DNA of 64,000 nt from an uncultured Pelagibacteraceae bacterium (GTDB taxonomy: Bacteria > Pseudomonadota > Alphaproteobacteria > Pelagibacterales > Pelagibacteraceae), in assembly GCA_902619595.1 (NCBI GenBank), contig CACNFE010000002.1, forward strand, positions 35,727-99,726, in the 5' to 3' direction. A program made the position numbers and the translations under genes. Of the stretch, positions 27,735 to 36,471 are shown piece by piece (the first letter of the stretch is position 1; every line of letters starts with the position of its first letter). The notes beneath the pieces are model-generated. The model had not been told where the DNA came from. It did no database searches and worked only from the letters and a program-made list of their open reading frames with translations.

Positions 27735-29030
27735 TTAGATTTTAAATTTATTTTTTAAAAATATAATTATAAAAAGCAGATTTGGCGCTGAAAACTCAAG
27801 CATTAATCTCATAGATCCAGTGCTTACCATAAAATCTAAATCATGAGGTGAACTAAGATAAATTAAGAAAATTAAAAATATACTTAAAATAAGATAGACA
27901 TATAAAAAAATAAATTTTTTAAATAAGCGCTTGTCAAAAGCAATAGCTAAAGCAAAGAACATACTTAAAACTATATGTGGAAATTTAAATAATGAAAAAA
28001 TAATATATTTAGAAATAAGTGCGAGATTTATTATTGTAAAATTGTTAAGAAAAATACTTATTATGTTAGAAAATTCAAAATCTTTTGAGAGGTCAAAATC
28101 AAGTCCATTAAATTTAAATATTAAAAAACGCACTAGTATCATAGAAAAAAGTGTAGCTATTAAAGTTAATTTAAATTTTGTAGTTTTTTTAAAGAAAATT
28201 ACTAATATAAATAATATTACTAAACTAAGAACAATTCCCTCATTTTTCGTCCAAATTATTAAATTTAAACACAAAAAAATATTTAACAAATTTATATTTA
28301 CATTTTTATGATCCATAAATAAATTTAATAAATATTTAGATAAAATTAAAAGAAATGAAAAAACTAGAATTTCTTGTGTTCCTCTAAAAAGCCAGTAATC
28401 ATAAGTAATTAAAGTTAAGATTAGAAATAAGATAATTTTTATATTCTTATCCACTGATATCAAACTCAATAAATTAAGAATGGAGAACAAATATATTGCT
28501 AAAAAAAAAATTCTTCCAAAATATTCATACTCAGAACCAGAAATTTTCCAAAAGAAAGCCCACAAAAGTGATCCTAAAAATGAGTAGTGTGAATAAGCGG
28601 TATTTTTTAAATCCTTAATTAAACCATCATTATAAAATGAGATTGCTTTTGGTAACCACATCTTTTGAGCATCCCAATATAAAGATAGATTTTTTGAAAG
28701 ATCAATTGAAAAAATCAGTAATAATATCAAGTAAAAAATAAAAAAATAAATTATATTTTTGGGAAATAAAAGTTTTTTAAAGTTAGAAAAAAAAAAAATT
28801 AAGAATATAAAAATTATTGAATAAAATACGCTAGTTACTTGAGTAATAGTAAAATTAAATATTGAAAATATAAGAAATAAATTTGTAAGAAATAATATAT
28901 TTAATACAGGTAGATCATATTCACCCAATGATATTTTTTTTGTTATTAAAAACCTTTTTTTAAAAAAAGGCATGAATAATAATAAAGATAAAAGAATGGT
29001 ATATGATGAAATATTAATTAGCTCTGTCAT
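27735..29030 (-). CDS. Multi-pass membrane protein, possibly GT-C glycosyltransferase-like
   Basis: This 431-aa protein has roughly eleven membrane helices. The segment SLYWDAQKMWLPKAISFYND after an early helix recalls the acidic first periplasmic loop of GT-C glycosyltransferases (dolichyl-phosphate-mannose type), where an Asp is catalytic. The next helix group and GTQEILVFSFLLILSKYLL are also in that style. No further motif confirms this. It overlaps the short membrane-anchored gene upstream by four bases, so both are one unit. It lies just outside repeat copy D. Confidence 0.5.
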   Translation of the reverse strand: MTELINISSYTILLSLLLFMPFFKKRFLITKKISLGEYDLPVLNILFLTNLFLIFSIFNFTITQVTSVFYSIIFIFLIFFFSNFKKLLFPKNIIYFFIFYLILLLIFSIDLSKNLSLYWDAQKMWLPKAISFYNDGLIKDLKNTAYSHYSFLGSLLWAFFWKISGSEYEYFGRIFFLAIYLFSILNLLSLISVDKNIKIILFLILTLITYDYWLFRGTQEILVFSFLLILSKYLLNLFMDHKNVNINLLNIFLCLNLIIWTKNEGIVLSLVILFILVIFFKKTTKFKLTLIATLFSMILVRFLIFKFNGLDFDLSKDFEFSNIISIFLNNFTIINLALISKYIIFSLFKFPHIVLSMFFALAIAFDKRLFKKFIFLYVYLILSIFLIFLIYLSSPHDLDFMVSTGSMRLMLEFSAPNLLFIIIFLKNKFKI

Positions 29031-29416
29031 TTTTTAACCATATAAAAACATCTGTTCCTAAAATTATCTAAAATTTTAAAATCATTGTCTTTTAACTTTG
29101 TATTTTTTGTTTTATTCAAAATTATCAATTTATCCTTATCAATTTTTTTAAAATTTTTACCGAAAATCCAATATTGTTGAGGTGACCTTTCAAAATTTTT
29201 TATCTCGGGTGGGGTACTTAAATTAAACTTATTTTTAATATAAAACACATATCCAGTTCCAAAAAATTCACAAAAATCATAAACGTCTTGCTGTCTACTA
29301 TCATGATTTTTTGAAGTTACATCATACAAGTTTTTAAAAAAATTAGTATTTTTACAAATTAGCAAAATGAGAATTATTATTAAAAATAATGAAATATTTT
29401 TTTGTATTTTTGGCAT
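29027..29416 (-). CDS. Hypothetical membrane-anchored protein
   Basis: This protein has 129 aa if started at the ATG at 29416 (MPKIQKNISLFLIIILILLI), which gives one N-terminal membrane helix and a periplasmic domain of about 100 residues with two cysteines. A longer frame to 29521 exists but overlaps the MazG-like gene and adds unlikely sequence. It was not recognised. The four-base overlap with the GT-C-like gene suggests a functional pair, perhaps a polymer or lipid modifying system. Confidence 0.5.
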   Translation of the reverse strand: MPKIQKNISLFLIIILILLICKNTNFFKNLYDVTSKNHDSRQQDVYDFCEFFGTGYVFYIKNKFNLSTPPEIKNFERSPQQYWIFGKNFKKIDKDKLIILNKTKNTKLKDNDFKILDNFRNRCFYMVKK

Positions 29417-29435
29417 ATTCAAAATTTTTTTTAAA

Positions 29436-29807
29436 CTAAACCAAAAAATGGGACAAGTTTGGTTTGAAGTATTTTGGTCCTTTAAGTACCTTTCCTTTAT
29501 CACTATAAATTGGTTTACCATCTAAACCTAATTTACTCATGTTTGATTTTTGAACTTCATCAAAACATTTATCTAAATTAATTCCAAAAGCATGTCCGGC
29601 TCCATATGTAACATAAAGTAAATCTGTAAGTGCGTCTGCAACCTCCAATAAATTTTTTTCCCTTATAGCCTGCTTTAGTTCCTCTAATTCCTCTTCAATG
29701 AGGCTAACTCTTAAACTGTTAATTTTTTCTGAGCTTAATGAAGATTTTGACTTGACCTCTTGACCAAAGGTTTTCATAAATTTCCCCACTTTTTCAAAGT
29801 TTGTCAT
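29436..29807 (-). CDS. MazG/PRA-PH-like nucleotide pyrophosphohydrolase
   Basis: This 123-aa protein has the all-alpha NTP pyrophosphatase metal motif: EEELEEL early (within SLIEEELEELKQAI) and EVADALTDLLYV later, matching ExxE...ExxD. The region after it (GHAFGINLDKCFDEVQKSNMSKLG) matches the PRA-PH-like group in this superfamily that removes non-canonical or excess nucleotides. It is divergent from fumC. The exact substrate is unknown. Confidence 0.8.
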   Translation of the reverse strand: MTNFEKVGKFMKTFGQEVKSKSSLSSEKINSLRVSLIEEELEELKQAIREKNLLEVADALTDLLYVTYGAGHAFGINLDKCFDEVQKSNMSKLGLDGKPIYSDKGKVLKGPKYFKPNLSHFLV

Positions 29808-29875
29808 AGTGCTCCTATTTCATTATTGATAAACATAATGTATAAGAAATAGTGCTTTAAGCCAAAAGCTATATT

Positions 29876-31267
29876 ATGAAATTCAGAAAAGAATTTGACA
29901 GTATTGGACAAATAAATGTACCTGTGGATAAATATTGGGGAGCCTCAACTCAAAGATCAAAAAAATACTTTGATATCGGTGAGTTTTTAGTAAGACCGAT
30001 TCTGATTAAATCTATAGCAATAATAAAAAAAGCAGCTGCAATTGTCCATCATAGAGAAAAACAAATATCTTCAACCATTTCTAGAGCAATTATAAAGGCT
30101 TCTGATGAAGTAATTTCTGGAAAACTTAATGATCACTTCCCACTTAAGGTTTGGCAAACTGGGTCAGGTACACAGACAAATATGAATGTTAATGAAGTTA
30201 TTGCTAATAGAGCAATTGAAATTTTAGGTGGAAAGAAAGGTTCCAAAAAGCCTATTCATCCTAATGACCACGTTAATAAATCACAATCGACTAATGACGT
30301 TTTTCCTACAGCAATGCATATTGCTATAGCAATTGAGACAAAAAATAAACTTTTACCATCACTTGAATTATTAAATTTAGAACTTAAAAAAAAAGTTAAA
30401 AAATTCAAGAGTATAGTTAAGGTTGGAAGAACGCATTTACAAGATGCTACTCCTTTATCTTTGGGTCAAGAGTTTTCAGGATACCAATCGCAATTAGAAA
30501 ATTGTATATCTCGAATTAAAAATGCTTTAAGTGAAATTTTTTTTCTAGCTCAAGGGGGAACAGCCGTTGGCACAGGGATTAATACTAAAAAAGGTTTTGA
30601 TAAAAAAATTATTAATGAAATAAAAAAAATAACTAAACTTCCTTTCAAACCAACAAAAAATAAATTTGCAGCACTGGCTGCTCATGATGAAATAGTTAAT
30701 TTCTCAGGCACATTAAATACAACCGCTGTTTGCTTAATGAAAATTGCTAATGATATCAGATTTTTAGGTTCGGGTCCTAGAGCAGGATATAGTGAGTTGA
30801 TTTTACCTTCAAATGAGCCAGGTTCTTCAATTATGCCAGGCAAAGTCAATCCAACTCAATCAGAAGCAGTTACCATGGTTTGTGTAAAAGTTATTGGAAA
30901 TCATAATGGTATCACAATGGCTGGCTCACATGGTCACTTTGAATTAAATGTTTTTAAACCATTAATTGCGCACAACATATTACAATCAATCGATTTGTTA
31001 TCCGACAGCTCTAAAAATTTTGGATTATATTGCATAAAAGATATAGAGGCTGATAAAAATACAATTAAAAAATATCTTGATAATTCTTTAATGCTAGTTA
31101 CAGCCTTAGCACCTAAAATAGGTTATGATAATGCTGCAAAAATAGCAAAAAAAGCTCTTAAAAATAAAACTACTCTAAAAATAGAAGCTCTGAAATCAGG
31201 ATTAATAGATGAGAAAGAATATGATAAAATTGTTGATCCAAAAAAAATGATCTATCCCAATTCATAG
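29876..31267 (+). CDS. fumC: Fumarate hydratase class II
   Basis: This 463-aa TCA cycle enzyme interconverts fumarate and malate. The signature GSSIMPGKVNPTQSE, the TGSGTQTNMNVNEV block and the GRTHLQDATPLSLGQE block are all visible, so it is class II and iron-free. It is full length. Its last 16 bases overlap the convergent AsmA-like gene. Confidence 0.97.
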   Translation: MKFRKEFDSIGQINVPVDKYWGASTQRSKKYFDIGEFLVRPILIKSIAIIKKAAAIVHHREKQISSTISRAIIKASDEVISGKLNDHFPLKVWQTGSGTQTNMNVNEVIANRAIEILGGKKGSKKPIHPNDHVNKSQSTNDVFPTAMHIAIAIETKNKLLPSLELLNLELKKKVKKFKSIVKVGRTHLQDATPLSLGQEFSGYQSQLENCISRIKNALSEIFFLAQGGTAVGTGINTKKGFDKKIINEIKKITKLPFKPTKNKFAALAAHDEIVNFSGTLNTTAVCLMKIANDIRFLGSGPRAGYSELILPSNEPGSSIMPGKVNPTQSEAVTMVCVKVIGNHNGITMAGSHGHFELNVFKPLIAHNILQSIDLLSDSSKNFGLYCIKDIEADKNTIKKYLDNSLMLVTALAPKIGYDNAAKIAKKALKNKTTLKIEALKSGLIDEKEYDKIVDPKKMIYPNS

Positions 31268-32706
31268 TAATTATAAAAAATTTCTTTCAAAAAGTTTTTA
31301 AAACCTATTGAATTTAAATATTCAAATCTTTTGTCTGCATAATTATCTACTAAATCATCAATTTTTTCTGAATTAACTTTTTTATTTTTTAAATTATAAA
31401 AATTAATTTTATTTACTTTAAAGTTTGTATTTAAAGTATCAAATTCGAAAATAAATTCTAATTTTTCAAAATTTTTTCGCTTATTTTTTGGTATTAAAAA
31501 TTTTTTATAAAAATTATCTAAATTTTTTATATCTATTATTGCTTTTGCTTCCAAAAATATTTTGTCGTCTTTTTCAATAAAAGACGAGTTTAAAATTTTT
31601 AGGTTTCCTATCTTCTCATTAATTAAAATAGTTTCATTAAAATCAAAATTACCTTCGTTGATATTTAATACTAAATTAATCTTATCAAAAATTTTATTTT
31701 TTGAAATTTTGTCAGATTTTATTGAAATTTTTCCGTTAAAATTTTCATTGTATATAAAACCTGCCTTAATGATCTCGTTAAACCAGAAGCTATTTTTTAA
31801 AATATAATATATATCAAAAGTTTTTGTCTCTGAATCGGCCTTTATAAATAATGGGTTGAGATCAATTATTCCTTTATAAGATAAAGGAGTATTTCTTATC
31901 ATTGACTGGATAGAACTAAAATTTATTTTATTTTTAATAATTTCATAATTAGTTTTAAACTTACTACTTAAAATGTTAATCTCGTTTTGATAAAAATATT
32001 TGTCTTTTTCAAAAATACTTTTATTTAACACATCAATATTTATTTTCTTTAAATTTGCTTTTAAAATTTTATGCTTTCTTATTAAATCTTTTTCCCAGTA
32101 TAATTTTAACGGAATTTTAAAAATTTCTCCATCAACATTAATTATATTTTTTCCATTTTCTTTAGCATACTCTGCAATAAATTTATTAATTGAATAAATA
32201 AAGACTGTATTATTATTCTTGTCATTAAAAAATAATTTACTATTTTTAATTTGAACCTTTTGATCTGAAAATTTTTTATTTATTAATTCACCTAAGAAAG
32301 CTAAATTTTCTTTCTTAATAAAAAAATTAGCTTTTTTAATTAAAATTTTTTTTACTATAATTCGGTCTTTATTAAAAAAATTTGATTGACTTATAAAAAT
32401 TTTGAGTTCTTTTAACTCGCCTAACTCATCGTTAATTTTTGAATTCAGATTATACAATTTAGAATCCTTTATGAAAAAATGGGGTGTGGGCAAGATTCGG
32501 TATGTTATATCTGGGGATAAACTAATATTTAAATTAAATTCAGATAATATTTCATTAGAAAGGACTTTTTGAACTCTTCCAGATTTATATAAACTTGGTA
32601 TTGATAAATAAAGTAAATATAAAAAAATTAAAGTTGAGATACCAAATATAATAACTTTAGTATTTATGTTAAATTTAGGATTAAAACTGAAATTAAATTT
32701 TTTCAT
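31252..32706 (-). CDS. AsmA-family envelope protein
   Basis: This 484-aa protein has an N-terminal membrane helix (VIIFGISTLIFLYLLYLS) and then a long periplasmic part, beginning with LNISLSPDITYRILPTPHFF, the AsmA-type start. AsmA/TamB-like proteins are linked with outer membrane lipid transport. The rest is beta-rich, low in GC and Lys/Asn rich. It is divergent from uvrD with 34 bases between. Confidence 0.72.
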   Translation of the reverse strand: MKKFNFSFNPKFNINTKVIIFGISTLIFLYLLYLSIPSLYKSGRVQKVLSNEILSEFNLNISLSPDITYRILPTPHFFIKDSKLYNLNSKINDELGELKELKIFISQSNFFNKDRIIVKKILIKKANFFIKKENLAFLGELINKKFSDQKVQIKNSKLFFNDKNNNTVFIYSINKFIAEYAKENGKNIINVDGEIFKIPLKLYWEKDLIRKHKILKANLKKINIDVLNKSIFEKDKYFYQNEINILSSKFKTNYEIIKNKINFSSIQSMIRNTPLSYKGIIDLNPLFIKADSETKTFDIYYILKNSFWFNEIIKAGFIYNENFNGKISIKSDKISKNKIFDKINLVLNINEGNFDFNETILINEKIGNLKILNSSFIEKDDKIFLEAKAIIDIKNLDNFYKKFLIPKNKRKNFEKLEFIFEFDTLNTNFKVNKINFYNLKNKKVNSEKIDDLVDNYADKRFEYLNSIGFKNFLKEIFYNYYELG

Positions 32707-32740
32707 AGATTTAATTTGACTTATAATGATTATTTAGAAA

Positions 32741-34777
32741 ATGAGAAACTTAGAATATCTAAAAAACTTGAATTCGGCCCAAAAAGAGGCTGTAATTTCT
32801 ACTGATGGACCTATTTTAGTTGTAGCAGGGGCAGGATCTGGAAAAACTAAAGTGCTTACATCAAAAATTGCACACTTAATCAAAAATAAGAAAGCTTTCC
32901 CAAACCAGATATTGGCAGTTACATTTACAAACAAGGCAGCAAAAGAAATGCAAAATAGAGTGCTTAAAATTCTAAAATCTGAGGCTGTTGGACTTTCTTG
33001 GCTTGGTACATTTCACTCAATTTGCGCCAAACTTCTTAGGAAACATGCTAAAGCAGCTGGGTTAAACTCAAACTTTACAATATTGGATACTGACGATCAA
33101 TCTAGACTGATAAAAAATATTTGTAAATCTGAAAATATTGATACAAAAAAAATTTCTCCAAAAGTAATTATAACCATAATTGATAGATGGAAAAATAATG
33201 GCTGGTATCCAGATGGTGTTATAATAAATAAAAAAGATATATATGAAAAAATAATTTTACCAATTTATAAAGTTTACCAGAAAAAATTAATAGATTTAAA
33301 TGCATGTGATTTTGGAGATTTAATGTTACATTGCGTGAACATTCTTGAGAGGAACAAAGATATTTGTGAAATATATAAAAAAAATTTTAAATACATATTG
33401 GTTGACGAATATCAAGATACGAACTTTATTCAAAGTAAATGGCTTAATATTTTAGCACAAAATAATCAGAATATTTGCTGTGTGGGAGATGATGATCAAT
33501 CAATTTATAGTTGGAGGGGTGCTGAGATAAAGAATTTTTTAGATTTTGATAAAGTTTATAAAAATGCTAAAGTTATAAGGCTTGAAGAAAATTACAGATC
33601 AACTCAAAATATATTATCCTTAGCATCAGGTCTGATATCGAATAATCAAAACAGGGTTGGAAAGACATTAAAAACAAATTCTGAAGATGGTGAGTTGGTA
33701 AGTTTAAACTGTTTTAGAAATGGTAAAGAAGAGGCAGTAGCTTTGAGTGATGAAGTTGAAAAAAATTTAAAAAATAAGTTTTCTTTAAACAATATAGCTA
33801 TATTGGTAAGAGCAATATTTCAAACAAGAGAGTTTGAGGAAAGATTTCTTAAAATTGGCCTGCCATATAGAATTATTGGAGGTATTAAATTTTATGATAG
33901 AGCAGAAATAAAAGATTGTATAGCTTATCTCAGGGTGGTTTATCAGGAGAGAGATGACTTAGCATTTGAAAGAGTAATAAATAATCCAAAACGATCCATT
34001 GGTGAAAGCACTATGAAACAAATTCATGAATGTTCAAAAAAAAATTCTTTATCACTGGTAAGATCTGCTAAGAAACTTTTAGAGGAAAATCAGATAAAAC
34101 CAAAAGCAAAAATTGGATTGAATTTTTTTTTAAATTTTTTACAAAAATGGAAAGAAGATTTAGTGATAAAAAAAATTGATCATGTAAAACTTTTACAAAT
34201 AATTTTGGACGAGTCAGGATATTCAGCTTTGTTAAAAAATAAGAAAGATATTGATAATGAAAATAAAATTGAAAATATAAAAGAACTTTTAAGTGCAATG
34301 AAAGAATTCGATAATCTTGAGACTTTTTTAGAACATGTTTCGTTAGCAACATCCATTGATCAAGATTGGGATGGTCAAAAAATTAATTTGATGACTATGC
34401 ATGCTTCAAAAGGATTGGAGTTTGATGTAGTATTTTTACCTGGTTGGGAAGAAGGTTTGTTTCCTCATCAAAAATCTATTGAGGAAAAAGGTGATAAAGG
34501 TCTAGAGGAAGAAAGAAGATTAGCATACGTTGGGATTACAAGGGCTAAAAAAAAGGCTTTTATATCATTTTCTATGAATCGTTTTTACCAAGGTGATTGG
34601 ATTGATAGTATGGCATCACGATTTGTTGAAGAACTTCCAACTGATTTAGTCGAAAAAAATACTTTTTATGATAATCAAGAAAATCAAGATAGTGATTTTG
34701 ATTTTAATCAAGATTTTGAGAGTCAAGAAACCAAGAGAAGTCCTGGATGGATAAGATACCAAAAGAGACTAAAGTGA
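32741..34777 (+). CDS. uvrD: UvrD/PcrA-type 3'-5' DNA helicase
   Basis: This 678-aa superfamily 1 helicase acts in excision and mismatch repair. Motif I (VVAGAGSGKTKVLT), motif II (LVDEYQDTN), motif III (VGDDDQSIYSWRGA), motif V/VI (LMTMHASKGLEFDVVFLPGWE, RRLAYVGITRAKK) are in order. It is slightly shorter than E. coli UvrD, as in PcrA-like forms. A TATAAT lies 13 bases before the ATG at 32722-32727 without a good -35. Its 3' end overlaps pepP by 31 bases. Confidence 0.94.
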   Translation: MRNLEYLKNLNSAQKEAVISTDGPILVVAGAGSGKTKVLTSKIAHLIKNKKAFPNQILAVTFTNKAAKEMQNRVLKILKSEAVGLSWLGTFHSICAKLLRKHAKAAGLNSNFTILDTDDQSRLIKNICKSENIDTKKISPKVIITIIDRWKNNGWYPDGVIINKKDIYEKIILPIYKVYQKKLIDLNACDFGDLMLHCVNILERNKDICEIYKKNFKYILVDEYQDTNFIQSKWLNILAQNNQNICCVGDDDQSIYSWRGAEIKNFLDFDKVYKNAKVIRLEENYRSTQNILSLASGLISNNQNRVGKTLKTNSEDGELVSLNCFRNGKEEAVALSDEVEKNLKNKFSLNNIAILVRAIFQTREFEERFLKIGLPYRIIGGIKFYDRAEIKDCIAYLRVVYQERDDLAFERVINNPKRSIGESTMKQIHECSKKNSLSLVRSAKKLLEENQIKPKAKIGLNFFLNFLQKWKEDLVIKKIDHVKLLQIILDESGYSALLKNKKDIDNENKIENIKELLSAMKEFDNLETFLEHVSLATSIDQDWDGQKINLMTMHASKGLEFDVVFLPGWEEGLFPHQKSIEEKGDKGLEEERRLAYVGITRAKKKAFISFSMNRFYQGDWIDSMASRFVEELPTDLVEKNTFYDNQENQDSDFDFNQDFESQETKRSPGWIRYQKRLK

Positions 34778-36471
34778 TTATAAATCAAATTAAAAAAGTT
34801 GTTAGTGATTTTCAAAAATACAATATAGATGGTTACATTGTCCCAAAAAATGACAACTTTTTTTCAGAGTACGTGAAACATGATAGATTAAAAATAATAT
34901 CAAATTTTTCTGGCTCAGCAGGCTTTGCAATAATATTTAAAAATAAAAATTACTTATTTGTTGATGGAAGATATACCCTACAAGCAAAAAGAGAGTCTGG
35001 AAGAAACTTTAAAATTATAGAGTATCCGAATTTACTACCAAAGAATCTATTTCAAAATATTACATTAGGATTTGATCCAAAATTGTTTACAAAAGCACAG
35101 CTGCAATTTTTTTTTGGTAATAGGATCAAATTAATTCCAATTACTAAGAATTTAATTGATAAATTAAAAAAAATAAAAATTAAAGATAATCATCTTTACT
35201 ATTCTCTGCCAAGTAAGGTGGCAGGAAAAACGCATAAAAACAAAATTTCTTTAGTAACTAATATTTTAAAAAAAAATAAATCTGACTATTTATTTGTCAG
35301 TGCTCCGGAAAATGTTGCTTGGCTGTTAAATATTAGAGGTTCAGATATCCCGTTTTCGCCTATACCAAATTGTAATTGTATAATTGGAAAAAATAAAGAA
35401 ATTTTTTTAATTGCTGAAAAACATAAGTTAAGAAATTTACTTAATGAGAAAAAATTACTTAATCATCAAATTGTTGATCCAAAAAATTTTGAAGCATTAT
35501 TTAAAAAATTAAAAGGGGAAAATATCATGATTGACTCAAGAACATGTTCAATATTTAGTGAAAATATAATTAATAAAAAATTTAATATCAAAAAAAAAGT
35601 AGATCCTTGTTATTTATTGAAATCAAAAAAAAATTCATCCGAGATTAAAAATATGATTAAATCTCATGTTGAAGATGGTATAGCTTTAACAAAATTCCTT
35701 TTTTGGATAAAAAACAAAAGTAACTCTAGTTTAACAGAATTGAATGCGGAAAAAAAATTAGAACAATTTAGAAAAAAAAGTAATAATTATTTATATCCAA
35801 GCTTTAATACCATATCTGGCTCGGGACCCAATGGAGCAATTATTCATTACAGAGCATCAAAAAAAACAAATAGAAAAGTAAATAAAAAAGATATTTATTT
35901 GTGTGATTCTGGTGGTCAATACAAATATGGAACGACTGATGTCACACGCACAATATGTTTTTCAAAACCCTCAAAAAAAATTCAAAGATTTTTTACTTTA
36001 GTTTTAAAGGGCCACATAGCAGTTGCTACTAGTAATTTAAATAAAAATAAAACGGGACACCAAATTGATTATCGAGCGCGGAAATTTCTTAAAAAGTATG
36101 GTTATGACTTTAAACATGGCACGGGTCATGGAGTTGGTTTTTATTCTAATGTTCATGAAGGGCCACAATCTATATCTAAAAATAATAAAGTTAAATTGGA
36201 GGAAGGTATGATTTTAAGTAATGAACCTGGCTATTACAAGCAAGGGAAATTTGGCATAAGAATTGAAAATTTAATATTTGTAAAAAAATTAAAAAAAAAA
36301 TTGTTTTTTGAAAATTTAACTTTGGCACCTATAGAGAAAGACTTAATTGATTACAATATGCTAACAAAAGATGAAAAAGACTATATTTTTAAATATCATT
36401 TAATGGTTTATTCTAGATTATCTAATTTTCTTAGTTTGGATGAGAGAAAGTGGCTTATGAGTCATCTTTAG
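34747..36471 (+). CDS. pepP: Xaa-Pro aminopeptidase (M24B, long form)
   Basis: This 574-aa enzyme has two N-terminal creatinase-like domains and a C-terminal pita-bread domain. Metal and active-site blocks are visible: LCDSGGQYKYGTTDVTRTI (Asp ligands), HGTGHGVGFYSNVHEGPQ (His ligand) and EGMILSNEPGYY and FGIRIENL (Glu ligands). Length and domain number fit the three-domain form found in eukaryotes and Alphaproteobacteria. The 5' end overlaps uvrD by 31 bases; a shorter start is possible, but the next ATG comes well inside the first domain. Confidence 0.9.
   Translation: MDKIPKETKVIINQIKKVVSDFQKYNIDGYIVPKNDNFFSEYVKHDRLKIISNFSGSAGFAIIFKNKNYLFVDGRYTLQAKRESGRNFKIIEYPNLLPKNLFQNITLGFDPKLFTKAQLQFFFGNRIKLIPITKNLIDKLKKIKIKDNHLYYSLPSKVAGKTHKNKISLVTNILKKNKSDYLFVSAPENVAWLLNIRGSDIPFSPIPNCNCIIGKNKEIFLIAEKHKLRNLLNEKKLLNHQIVDPKNFEALFKKLKGENIMIDSRTCSIFSENIINKKFNIKKKVDPCYLLKSKKNSSEIKNMIKSHVEDGIALTKFLFWIKNKSNSSLTELNAEKKLEQFRKKSNNYLYPSFNTISGSGPNGAIIHYRASKKTNRKVNKKDIYLCDSGGQYKYGTTDVTRTICFSKPSKKIQRFFTLVLKGHIAVATSNLNKNKTGHQIDYRARKFLKKYGYDFKHGTGHGVGFYSNVHEGPQSISKNNKVKLEEGMILSNEPGYYKQGKFGIRIENLIFVKKLKKKLFFENLTLAPIEKDLIDYNMLTKDEKDYIFKYHLMVYSRLSNFLSLDERKWLMSHL

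Noticed and set aside
23657..29416. A phage or a known defence system in the island
   Set aside because: No integrase, restriction, nuclease, helicase or toxin motif is visible in the island genes; naming one would be guesswork.
29416..29521. Longer start of the small membrane-anchored gene
   Set aside because: It would overlap the MazG-like gene and put a non-hydrophobic tail before the signal anchor.
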